From Nematostella vectensis (lineage: Eukaryota > Cnidaria > Anthozoa > Actiniaria > Edwardsiidae): a DNA stretch of 64,000 nucleotides. Shown here piece by piece: positions 41,212 to 51,000 of the stretch. A program made the translations under genes and the position numbers. The DNA lies in the NCBI RefSeq assembly GCF_932526225.1, contig NC_064038.1, forward strand, positions 8,183,070 to 8,247,069. The letters are read 5' to 3'. Every line of letters begins with the position of its first letter. The first letter of the stretch is position 1. Below the pieces are notes generated by a model that was not told where the DNA came from, made no database searches, and saw only the letters and a program-made list of their open reading frames with translations.

Positions 41212-42066
41212 CATCCGAAAGTCCACTTTTTGGTCTCAATAGACGTGCTTTTTGTATACAAAACTGTAAATCATAAGCCAGATCACTCTGAAATGTAGCC
41301 AAATCCAACAATAAACGTCACGTGGAGATACTGGAAAGGCATAAAAGAATCCTTTTTTGTTCTTTCAGAGGTGGTTAGATTTTTAACCGGAAACTCCCTC
41401 CCACCCCCCTCCCCCTGAAAGATTAGGTCCACATTTTCGGATTTCGAACCCCCCCCCCCCCCCCCCTCCCAAGAAAAATCCTGGGTATGGGCCTGAATGG
41501 ATTTTAGGAAATTGGAAATTCCCGGGGTTGGGGTCTTTTATTGGCAATTTATATGAGATACTGACCCTTTTTTCATACAAACACTAAATTTTGGCCATTT
41601 CCATAGGGTGGGAATTCTTGGGAAGGATGGGGCGTCTAGAATATTTGCTTCGTGAGCGATACGGATCTTTCCTAAGATCACACATATTATGAAAGGGTAA
41701 TACATGCTTACTGTTGTTCTCTATCGCGAGGGCAAGGATATATAACGCTGTTTTCCTCATATCTTCCTTCTCCGAGTTCTTGGCGATTCCAAGAAATAAC
41801 TCAAGCCCCCCAAGATCCATAAAACAGTCTTGCGCAACACCTAGATGGAGAAAACTGTAGTAGTAAGCTAAAATAACTTCATGCTTGTTTGCGAAGCTAG
41901 TTTTCGATAGAAAAAGCACTCTTAGCTTACTGTTTTGCGGGAGCAAAGTTGCAGTTGCTGCAAAAGCTTCCGAGCAGTTCTGTAGTTCTTCCTCCGAGTC
42001 TGCTACAGACTCTAATAAAAGCTTCATGTCAGCCAAGACACGAGTCTTTCCTCCTTCCTTCGCCAT
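29525..42066 (-). CDS. TERB1: TERB1-like ARM-repeat protein (meiotic telomere tether)
   Basis: Twelve exons in transcript order: 42066-41931, 41840-41712, 40972-40790, 40182-40122, 39650-39520, 38107-37949, 36929-36786, 33604-33534, 32974-32929, 32456-32338, 31085-30873, 30412-29525; 2280 nt, 759 residues, every junction phase-compatible. Residues 1 to about 400 form ARM/HEAT-like helical repeats. They resemble TERB1 block by block: DLGGLELFLGIAKNSE, TTTAFLLVCLSSNN, LWTTVCSAICASLVNPQN, QQRFLAIDGPAIMVQVL, ATFVLHCC. A coiled coil (SEQRLMETIRKQHELVSRLE) follows, then a 295-residue polar, acidic C-terminal exon. TERB1, with TERB2 and MAJIN, ties telomeres to the inner nuclear envelope in meiosis. 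The vertebrate C-terminal Myb domain is not seen here. Introns hold two VNTRs, two MITEs and a nested gene. The start is head-to-head with NDUFA9. Confidence 0.72.
31104..31940. repeat. 58-bp minisatellite in a TERB1-like intron
   Basis: About 14 tandem copies of a unit around GCTAGCAACAGTTCTACCACG, with length variants (TGCTGCGTGGAG versus TGCTTGTTTAG). It starts about 19 bp upstream (transcript sense) of the 31085 splice acceptor, in the intron between exons 32456-32338 and 31085-30873. Confidence 0.95.
34474..35517 (+). CDS. small Cys-containing protein, nested antisense in a TERB1-like intron
   Basis: Two exons, 34474-34701 and 35395-35517 (TAG), in phase 0 with a good donor (GAG|GTGAGA) and a pyrimidine-rich acceptor; 116 residues. 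I do not recognise the family. The N-terminal half has Cys/His spacing that could bind a metal: CCCPNHEAWC and then ICTYC, separated by a Lys/Arg/Glu-rich segment (RSLRKANRVEKVF). The C-terminal exon is acidic and ends DIEPKDIDALK. GTCGCCATTTTG, a YY1-like promoter motif, lies about 165 bp upstream. It sits wholly within the 3.2-kb intron 33605-36785 of the TERB1-like gene, on the other strand. A further open, Cys-rich stretch at about 35598-35707 (ECLCGCKKLKEK), ending at a GTGAGT donor, may be an alternative exon or a remnant. Confidence 0.45.
37271..37480. repeat. two tandem copies of a ~106-bp unit
   Basis: The block around AATTACCCCTAAAACACCATT through CAATAGAAAAGTCTATTTTC is repeated twice, about 106 bp apart. 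A 114-codon open frame crosses it, but the peptide is itself an internal duplication with no family resemblance. It is in a TERB1-like intron (36930-37948). Confidence 0.75.
38761..39460. repeat. 54-bp minisatellite in a TERB1-like intron
   Basis: About 13 tandem copies, unit core AAGACCTCATACAAGGGTGG plus CCAAAGGGTGGGGTGAAAAT. In the middle, AAGATCTCATACAAGAG and TAGACCTCATACAAGGG types alternate, giving a 108-bp higher-order period. 54 is a multiple of three, so long periodic frames exist on both strands. The array ends about 60 bp from the 39520 splice donor. Confidence 0.95.
40451..40763. mobile_element. MITE with CAGGCCCGTACCCAGG-type termini, copy B
   Basis: The ends CAGGCCCTTACACAGG and CCTGGGTATGGGCCTT are inverted relatives. 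The G-rich left interior and the text near CCAGAGTGATCTAAAATTCC match copy A. It sits 27 bp beyond the 40790 splice donor, in a TERB1-like intron. Confidence 0.72.
41130..41495. mobile_element. MITE with CAGGCCCGTACCCAGG-type termini, copy C
   Basis: Perfect 16-bp-class inverted termini apart from one base: CAGGCCCGTACCCAGG left, CCTGGGTATGGGCCTG right. The interior has C-runs and a (CA)n stretch at about 41180-41210. It is in the intron between exons 41840-41712 and 40972-40790 of the TERB1-like gene. It is the best-preserved copy in the window. Confidence 0.82.
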
Positions 42067-42580
42067 TGTATTGAGCTTTTCCTGGGAAGAGGAATGTAAA
42101 AAAAAAACACATTCAGTGCCAACCAAAGACAGGTGATAATTAAACGAGACAAATTATAACTTACAGTGCTTGTAGCTAGTGAATTATATGCAGCAATATA
42201 GTTTTCAGAGCTAATGTGAGCATAGCAAGCTTCTCAAACTTAAGTAAGAAAAAAGCTTTTTTTCGCCTTTATTCAATGAACACTGGCAAATTGTCAAAAC
42301 AAATGCGAACGTGCGGCGGCGAATGAAAAGACAGCCCTCCCTCCGACACAGGTAACCCATACACTGGTAATAAATTTATCTCAATTTTAAAGAACTACTT
42401 TTTAGGGAAGTAGGTTTCAGAAAATAAGCATAATCATCATTACTATTACTGTTGTTACTGTATTTTTTTTTCTTTTTGGAGGATAAAAGAAAATTAGAGA
42501 AAGGAAGAAAAAATGAGGAGACTGGGGCTAGCTTCACTCACCGCTGTACCGTACCGCGGGCCCGCCGTGCAGTGGCCGCC
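42067..42580. promoter_or_regulatory. head-to-head upstream region of TERB1-like and NDUFA9
   Basis: The two ATGs diverge across 514 bp. The NDUFA9 side is GC-rich (CCGTACCGCGGGCCCGCC at about 42550) and its ATG sits in GCCGCCATGTT, which is both a strong initiation context and a YY1-like motif. No TATA box is obvious on either side, as expected for a housekeeping-type bidirectional promoter. Confidence 0.5.
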
Positions 42581-45500
42581 ATGTTAGTTGCAAGAGGAAT
42601 CCGGCTTGTGGCTCGTAAGTAAACACATTTTATTACTTAAAATTCAAACAAAAAAATCTAATATCTATAACAAAATGCATTTTCGTTAATAATCATTTTT
42701 AGGACCGGTTTCTGGCTCAATTATGATGCTTCGATTGGCTGAAAATTTGTCTCGGAAATATTCCCCTAAACCACCGGTTTCACCAACATTTTGTCGATAA
42801 TGTTTCGTTGTACAATTTTTGTACAGGGCAATTATGTTTTTCATGCATGCATGCTAAATAGTCTCCATTTTCTTTCTTTAACACTTGATGATCTTTCTGT
42901 CTATATTTTGGTGAAGGATACTTTCGATGTATACATTACTGTCAACCTCGCTTTAGGAAAAGTCTTGAGAAAGATAGGTAATGCGGGAGAATACAGTAAA
43001 TGTATGGATATTTTCAAGAAAATTAGGCTTGAGAAAAGGTTCAAAATCTTGAGACTCCCGCCTAATGCAGGAGAGTTGACAGCTATGTGTAGAGTAACTT
43101 ATAATTGGATTATGTTTGCTAAACGCCAACAGCTTTCTAATGTTTGCATGTGCTGTTTTCAGAGTGCCAAGGGAAGCCACTTATAGGTACTGCTGTAGTA
43201 TCAACGGTAAGACTTGTTAAAATCCACATCGGCTTTCTTTTTTTTTGTAACAAGATCTTTATATAAATATACCTACCTGGTCAGAGGGCATAAATCACTC
43301 ACTTTTCGGATCAGCATGGCATAAACCATAGGACCTAGACAACTCAGATAACCCTAACTCCCCACTTACTCGGACTGACTTTGATACAATACAGTATTCA
43401 AGTCATTTGTTCTCGGAAAATTTGAACTCCATGCTAACTTGAACTGTTTTTCAATTTCTTTGATGGTTCAAATTAACAGGGTTCAATTATGACAGTTTAA
43501 CCCATTCGCTCCTGGGATAATAGCGCGCACGAATCGCTCTCTCCCTGGGAGTTTTCACAAGTTTTGCAAATTCCCTCGAGCAGAAAGCAAAACACATATG
43601 CGCAGTAAATTGCGAGACAATATTACATAAAAGCAAATAGTGCATCGTATTCAGGAAAAGAAGAGAAATCTGCTGGTGTACAAATTAATCTGTAAACAAC
43701 TAGGAAAATATAAAAACCAGACGATTATTTATCAAGCTTATTCAAATTTGTTAAATTTAATGACACGAAGAAACAAAAACACAACTTCTTTTGACAAAAT
43801 TCTTCTTTAATAAATACACAAATCAATACAATATTTTAAATAAATGAACTCACAGTATCCCTGATTACATTCCACGAGTTTATTCCACAGATAAGATTTC
43901 AAGACTTGGTAAAACAAGTATAAAATAGGACAGTTTTTCCGCCGGGCGTTTCAGGGCGGTATGGGAGCAAATGGGTTAAACAATGATTTGTCACCTTTAA
44001 ATATGTTATCTATCATGGTGAGATTTGGTTGTGCCAAAAGGAAGCCTTTGTCAAGTTAAGCTTAGAATTACTGGCTGCAAAAATACTGGAAGTTCATCAC
44101 TTTTTTACTGGAGAAGGTTGTATCAGTGACTGATAAAACATGTATTCTGTTTCCAGAGAAAAATCAGCTATCTCCCTAAGAAAGGCACTGGAGGGAGATC
44201 TTCATTCAATGGAGTGTCAGCAACAGTGTTTGGAGCCACTGGATTTCTTGGCAGATATGTGATTAACAGATTGGGTAAGTAAACAACAGAAGTAATATCA
44301 AAATATCATACACGATACAACCATACCATACAACAATAAGGCCTGTTATATAATACATGATCAAAATAATACACAACAAACTGAAAAAAAACATGGTGTG
44401 ATTTGTTTTGTGGAAAGAGACCTCATGATTCAATGGGATTGATACAGTCGCTTGTAGGTATAGGTGTTGTTTTGTAAAAAAAAAAGACCTCATGATTCAA
44501 TGAGATTGATACAGTCGCTTGTAGGTATAGGTGTTGTTTTGTAAAAAAAAATAGACCTCATGATTCAATGGGATTGATACAGTGGCTATTAGGTATATGT
44601 GTTGTTTTGTGAAAAAAGACCTCATGATTCAATGGGATTGATACAGTGGTTATTAGGTATAGGTGTTGTTTTGTAAAAAAAGACCTCATGATTCAATGGG
44701 TTTATTACAATGGCTCTTAAAGTAAGTATAGGTGCTGCTTATAATGAAAGAAAAAGTTGCCAAATGCACTCGTTGATGCTATAATCCTTATGTCGATCTC
44801 TGTTTCACTTTATCTTGGCTACTCTGATTCTAGGTCGTGTTGGCACTCAACTCACTGTTCCATACCGCGGGGATGAGCATGACATCCGACATCTTAGGCT
44901 CATGGGGGATCTGGGTCAAATTGACTTCTTTGTAAGTGATCTACTTTATTTAGTTAGCTAAAAATAGCAATACAGTAGAAGCTTGGTACATCCGACATCT
45001 TAGGCTCATGGGGGATCTGGGACAAATTGACTTCTTTGTAAGTGATCTACTTTATTAAGTCAGCTAAAAATAGCAATACCGTAGAAGCTTGGTACATTCG
45101 ACACTTTAGGCTCATTGGGGATCTGGGACAAATTGACTTCTTTGTAAGTGATCTACTTTATTTAGTCAGCTAAAAATAGCAATACAGTAGATGCTTGGTA
45201 CATGCAATAATCAATATAACAATATTCTCAGTATAGCAATTGATTTCTGGTGCTGTCAACCATGAAATAGATGAAAAATTATGTCGATTTAATCACAAAA
45301 GCATGCTGTAAAAGGTATAACCACACCCCATTCACTCAGTGACGGCAAATGATGACTGACAACTTGCCTTAGGCATCTCCTTTTTATAGTTCCAGTCTGG
45401 TTTAATGATATTCTTGTTATAACAATACAAATTACAGTTTTACTTTCAGTAAGTCATTTCAAAGAGTCCTTGGTTACTCACACTTTATTTTGTGTAAATT

Positions 45501-48500
45501 TTTTTAATGTTTTAATAATTTTTTTTATAGGATTTCCACCTAAAAGATGAGGAGTCCATAGCCAAGATGGTGAAACACTCCAATGTTGTTGTAAATCTGA
45601 TTGGACGTGGCTTTGAAACCAGGTACATGTTTCCTGCTTATGGCCTCTCCCCGAAACCCTCTCTGTTGTTTCATTTTGCCAGACTCTGTCCTGTCTATAA
45701 GGGCACAGAATGAGGTGTGCCTTCTTTTCTTGAAGATTTAACTTCATAGGTCTGGTTTCCTGCCCCTCTCCCCCCCCCCCTTACCTGGTATCTTGAATAT
45801 TAATCCTATGTTACCCCTCTGACTCTCTATCAGCCCCAATTAATACCTTTCCACACCCCTTTCCTTGTGCCGTTACTCCTATGCTTGGAATATTCACAGA
45901 TCTCATCCCTAGCCCTAGAAATATTAAACAGCTCTTATTTGGATCACTGCACAATTCCAATAAATGCGGTATTTAGCAAATAGATATCATTTTCGCATGC
46001 AACTGTCCTCTAATAGATGTACAGATAATGTCACAGCGTGCATGAACCAAAAAGTATGCAAAAAGATGCAGTTGAGTTGGGTGACTGTCATCTGGGCATC
46101 TTTTAGAGGACAGAGGCACAAAGCAATGAGATCTATTTGATTTATACAATAATTAAAATGTTTTCTTACTTTACAGTATAGTTTTGGGGGAGCGTGCGCA
46201 CATGCTGATGCCAAACGTGCGTCTGTCCTCTAATAACCCATGGACCCTCCATCAATCAGAGTTTGTGTTTTACGAGTGTCGTTGTAAAAAGTGTTGTAAC
46301 ATAAGTAAATCTTTTCCAGGAATTTTAATTTTGAGGAAGTCCATGTGGATGGTGCAAGAACTATAGCGAAGGCTGCTAAGGAGGCTGGGGTGGAACGCTT
46401 AATACATGTCTCTGCTTTGAATGCAGCAGTGGACAGCCCCAGCAAATTTCTGCACACCAAGGTCAGTAGAATGTGATTACCCCCTGAACCACGCTGTCAC
46501 ACTTATTTATAATAATTTCCCATTGCTCATGACCTTCCAAACAAATCCCCTGAAACAAAAATACTAAAGGTGTTCTGAAGTGTGTATTTAAAATGCATTG
46601 TCTTGCAATGTTGTCAAAAGTTTGGCAGGTTTGTGCCATTAATGTAATAATTTGTTTAAGGCCCTAGGAGAGCAAGCTGTAAGAGAAGAGTTCCCAAATG
46701 CCACCATTCTTAGACCAGGCACAGTCTTTGGCCATGAAGACAAGTTCCTCAATTACTATGCCTGTAAGTTCTGATATTTTGCAGAAGGTTATTTTTACAG
46801 AAGGCCAGTCACGCCGCCATTTTAGGCTCCCACTCAATGCCGAGTCACACAAAGCATCCATTTCCATGATCTAATTCAAGCGAGTAACCAATATATTTTC
46901 AATCATACGTTATCAATAACTCAGACTTCATTCGTAGATTGATATTTTGTGGTCTTCGTGCAAATAAACCATTGTATTTTTAATGATAAACAATAACAAA
47001 GGAGTGGTCAATCGACATTCTTTAATGGGCTGTTTTCAAGATAATAAAGTTTGAGCATGAAAGCAAGGTGAACATCGGCTGCAAAAGCCCTACTTTCATG
47101 CTCAAATTTTATCACCTGGAAAACGGCCAATATTGTAAAGCATGGTATTTATGTTAACATACGTAGGCTGGGTGCAGATATTTTAGAATTGCTCCATTCT
47201 GATATTATTGCATTCTTATTTGGGTCTCTAGAAATACTACATGTTGTCTACTGTCAAAATAAGTGTACAAAGACTATAAAATCATCATTAAGAAGTACTA
47301 AACCATAGCTCTTTTAGAAATATTGTTTCAACTGTGTGGGATAGATCATTATTAGAATTAATTGCCCTTTTCTTGTCTCACAGATTTGAGATCCCTTCCT
47401 TTTGGAATTCCCCTTATTGAAGGAGGGATGAACACGAAGAAAATGCCAGTTTATGTAAGTATAACTCAGCACTTGAATTGTGATCTTGATTCCTACTCGA
47501 ATTAAATTTTCCGGGGACAGGTCGCTGATGTGGCGCAGTCGATTCTAGAAGCCATCAAAGAGGAGGCCAGCGTTGGACAAACATTTGAATTAGTTGGGTA
47601 GGTCAGTTCACTGACCATTTATTTGATGAAATGAAACCATAGGATAAAACTGATGTAATGTGTCACTAGTTCAAACATGAGTTCTGGTATAAAAGGGATA
47701 AGACCACCCCCGGGAGGGAACCTGATAAAAACAGGCGGTGGTGATCGTCGGCAAAATCAATTTTAACCCTAAGCGATGGCACTTTGGGTGTGGTCAACAG
47801 ACATTTTTACCCCTAAGAGATAACAAATTGGGTGAGGTCAAAGGAATTTTTAACCCTACACCCCCTTAGGAACAATTGTTCGAATTTTATACCCTTAAAA
47901 AACGGTAAACATCCCCTTAGGAATAGCAGTTGGTTTAATTTTATACCCTAAGAGGTAGCAAAATCAGAAAAAACCTTCAACACCCCCTAAGGGATGGTAA
48001 TTAGTCAACATTTTATACCCTAAAACGATCACACCTGTCTACTTTTTTGGAGAGTTCCCCCCAGGAGATCACCACTCATTTGTATGGGTAAATTCTTAGA
48101 GAACTTTAGGCTTGAGAAGTTTAGTGTGTGTTTGCCTTTTATAATGACATCCTTATGTTTGAGGCAGACAATAGGCATGACAAAGGAATATTTTTCATTT
48201 TCCAGGCCGAGTGAATACTACCTGTATGACATCATAGATTACATCTACCGCGTCATGAAGTGTAACTTCAAGCATTACACTGTGCCAAGAAAGGCTTATG
48301 AGTGAGTTGCGCCACGGGTATTTATTTGCATGAGTTATGTGTAGAAATAATTGTAATGTTTTATAGGTAATCCCTTCCCTTTTCTTTTTTTCTCTCCCCC
48401 CTCCCCCCCACCTTTTCCCCTCTCCCTACTTCTCTTCCCTACTACTCTCTTATCTTCTCTTAATTTGACCATGTTTTAACTTTTTACTGTGGTCGTTTTA

Positions 48501-49365
48501 GACTCATGGCATGGGGATTCGAATGGTCAATTTTCAACCCAAGACTCACAAGAGATATGCTTTACAGGGTAAGATAAATAGTATTGAGTTGAATTCAACA
48601 GGATAGTGTTTATAGTGTGTTATGGAAGCATGGGTGGACCGGAGGTCCCGTCACTTCAAGCTGCACCACACTAACCTGAGCCTAAGGGACATAAAAGAAC
48701 CACTGGGGACGCAGTAAACCCTCTGGCAGTGACCACCCCCAACTGTAACTGTGCTTACAATGCTTACTAACAATACACTCGAGGGGGTTCTTGATTTGAG
48801 GCCTAGCTCTGTTGTATCTTCTGCACCAGTATAACTGGTGGAAATTAAATAAATAAATAAATATTTACGAATTTAACATTTTAACATTTAACGTACCCGA
48901 GCACAACCATAATTCGCCCATGCTATCCGTTTGTGCCTATTGATTTTATGGTAAACATTGAACAGTGAACATCCTGAACAGTGTTTGAAATCAGGATTCT
49001 TAAAAAACACCAGAACCTTTTTAAAGCTTTTTAAAGCTTTTTAAAATAAGGCTAGGGAAATCACAAAATGTTAACATAAACACAATACTAAACAAATATG
49101 TTTTTTATTTTCATTTTTTTTGTTTTTCGTTTATCGTAAGATCACTAAATAGCCATATAACTTGAAAAATATGTTTGTGCCGTTTCAGCAATTTCAATCT
49201 GATGCCTTGACCCCAGGGCTCCCCGGCCTAGAAGACCTTGGCATCAAACCCACCCCCCTCGAAGCGGAAGCAATTGCAGTGCTTAGAAGACACCGTCAAT
49301 CATACTACTACGAGGAGGCCATTGACGAGGACGAAGTCTGCCGCAAAACGGCTTCCTACCAGTGA
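42581..49365 (+). CDS. NDUFA9: NADH dehydrogenase [ubiquinone] 1 alpha subcomplex subunit 9
   Basis: Twelve exons: 42581-42614, 43163-43206, 44157-44274, 44834-44931, 45531-45622, 46320-46461, 46661-46763, 47384-47454, 47521-47597, 48206-48301, 48502-48568, 49189-49365 (TGA). Total 1119 nt, 372 residues, close to the usual family length, with all phases compatible. The basic N-terminus ([12 protein letters not shown]) fits a mitochondrial presequence. [11 protein letters not shown] leads into the Rossmann glycine motif FGATGFLGR (52-58), then [41 protein letters not shown] and [11 protein letters not shown]: the atypical short-chain dehydrogenase fold that binds NADPH in the complex I Q-module. 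It is a structural accessory subunit in the mitochondrial matrix arm. Introns carry a piggyBac-type MITE, a ~65-bp VNTR and a triplicated exon end. Confidence 0.95.
43501..43975. mobile_element. piggyBac-type MITE flanked by TTAA
   Basis: TTAA at 43497-43500 and 43976-43979 flank termini CCCATTCGCTCC (left) and CCCATTTGCTCC (right, reverse complement). It is 475 bp and non-coding. TTAA duplication is the hallmark of piggyBac-family insertion. In NDUFA9 intron 2. Confidence 0.8.
44418..44745. repeat. ~65-bp minisatellite in an NDUFA9 intron
   Basis: Five tandem copies beginning at about 44418, 44485, 44552, 44617 and 44680, unit core AGACCTCATGATTCAATGGG plus TAGGTATAGGTGTTGTTTTG and a variable A-run, which accounts for the length differences. 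Confidence 0.9.
44883..45202 (+). repeat. triplicated exon end plus splice donor (106-bp period)
   Basis: The last 49 bp of NDUFA9 exon 44834-44931, its GTAAGT donor and about 50 bp of intron are tandemly triplicated (starts 44883, 44989, 45095). Copies 2 and 3 differ from copy 1 at a few bases but keep the coding-like text and the donor. Only copy 1 is attached to the genuine acceptor at 44834; the other two are probable pseudo-exon ends. Confidence 0.9.
47707..48067. mobile_element. MITE-like insertion with C/G-rich inverted ends
   Basis: The left end (CCCGGGAGGGAAC) and the right end (reverse complement CCTGGGGGGAACTC) are imperfect inverted repeats. The interior is a degenerate tandem of TTTTAACCCTAAG/ATACCCTAAGAG-like blocks. 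In the NDUFA9 intron 47598-48205. No transposase. Confidence 0.45.
48686..48865 (+). repeat. dispersed SINE-like/LINE-tail repeat, copy 2
   Basis: Strongly similar to 4434-4600, same orientation, ending TATAACTGGTGGAAATTAAAT then (AAAT)n. Lies in the last NDUFA9 intron (48569-49188). Confidence 0.75.
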
Positions 49366-49972
49366 GATGTGCAATCACCTTATCACTGCTCACGTGACTC
49401 GTGATATCAACATGGTCACGTGAATGGTCAAGTGTTCTTTAAGATCAGGTGTTCTAATAGTCAGAGTTGTTAACGTTTTAAAATTCTATTCCAAGGATAT
49501 TTTGTAAATATGAAAGTAAAAGCCTGTTACCGGTAAGACACTTGTATATTGTTTATATGTTTCAGTACATTATTTCCTTTGGGTTGTCCAAGAAAAGAAT
49601 GTACGTCTCAATGACGTCATAATAAGGCCGAGCTCTCTAGCTACCTACCTTAGTTCAGAAGTTATAGCCCTTATTCCGGAAAGTGGGCATGTACCCCCCC
49701 CCCCCCCCCCTTCATATTGTTATAGTTATAATAAACGCCCCACTCTAATAAATACCATTGTAATTCAATACTGCTCCGGCATTTATTAGATCATTTATGG
49801 TAGGGTTTAATTGGCACCAGGTAAAAAAACATTAAAATCAAATGTGTTCTTGTGGTGACATTTATTTTTCACATCGCATTTTACAAAACATTTTTTTTAC
49901 TCTTGATGTTTCACCGTAATTTTTTAAGCGACAATTTAAGGGTTGCCCTTATTTTGGGCGTTGCAAGTAAAA

Positions 49973-50735
49973 TCAAATCAAAACGGGCAGATTAATCATG
50001 TTCGTAGTACTTGAAATAAAAAAAGGATCGACAATCGAGTTGACGTATGTCAGTAGGCACGTGATAATACGGAGAACGAGATCTTCCCCGTAGTTAAGCT
50101 GCCCCTTGAGACCACTCACAACAAGGACGCGAACGAAGAACAACAGCGCGTGAGGCAAAACGGAGGCGAAGACAAGATTCACAACAAGCATGGTCTCCTT
50201 GAAACGCCAAGCGTCAGATTTCTGCGAGGAATTCTTGCCGTCTTCCGCTTCAACTCTTTTCCTCCTCAAAAAAATCTTATGATGGCGATTACTGTGTATA
50301 TCGCTACGATGTAGTGCACAAAGGTGTCTACACCGAGGAAGGCAACTTTGAGGGGCATGTCGTTGGAGAGGTAGCAGTTGACCGTGTATTGGGTCTCCGA
50401 TATCACGACGCTCAAGCTGTTGGCAGAAACCCAAAGCGACGGCGCGCACAAAGCCGGTGAACCATGATGCGGTGAGGAGTTTCTTGGTAGAGCTGGGTGT
50501 GGGGACGCGAAAGGGGTAAAAGACTGCCAGGTATCTTTCGACGGCTATGATTATCAGGTTATAGATAGCGATTCCTTGGAAAACATGCACACTCCAGCTC
50601 ATGAAATTGCATGTCATGTCACTGCTTTATACATCCACATTAAGGAAGACATTGACCACTGGTGCTACTAGTAATACCCCTAGGATATCAGCCAAGGCTT
50701 GGCTTTTGAAGAAATATCTAGGAATATAACTCTAT
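49973..50735 (-). pseudogene. rhodopsin-family (class A) GPCR, broken
   Basis: Read 50735 to 49973. Visible are a TM2-like LADILGVLLVAPVVNVF, TM3 with ERYLAVFYPF (the DRY position), TM4, TM5 (FLGVDTFVHYIVAIYTVI), TM6 (LVFASVLPHALLFFV) and TM7 with a DPxxF-type motif (SIVDPFFIS). The pieces are spread over different frames: an in-frame stop follows TM2 (about 50630), the frame shifts near 50450 and shifts again in a T7 homopolymer near 50273. TM1 is missing, with a stop just upstream. There is no intron signal at the breaks. Homopolymer sequencing error could explain one break but hardly all three, so a decayed receptor gene is the better reading. Ligand class cannot be assigned. Confidence 0.72.
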
Positions 50736-50764
50736 GGCGTCAGAAACCGTTCAAAATTCCCTGG

Positions 50765-51000
50765 GGTAAAAGCGTCGCCGGTAATTGGTTTTCACGGCAC
50801 CGGGTTTTATTTGGCGGTGCCGGGTTTTCTAAAAGCCCTGACATGGTAAAAGCGTCGCCGGTAATTGGTTTTCACGGCACCGGGTTTTATTTTGACGGTG
50901 CCGGGTTTTCTAAAAGCCCTGACAAAATTACCCGGGGAAAAAGCGTCGCCGGCAATTGGTTATCACGGCAACGGGTTTTATTTGACGGTGCCGGTTTTTT
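50765..51000. repeat. ~85-bp tandem repeat, three copies
   Basis: The block AAAGCGTCGCCGGTAATTGG through GGTGCCGGGTTTTCTAAAAG is repeated three times (about 50769, 50848, 50939), the third more diverged. Each unit contains CACGGCACCGGG and GGTGCCGGG, so it can fold. It abuts the truncated 5' end of the GPCR pseudogene. Confidence 0.85.
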
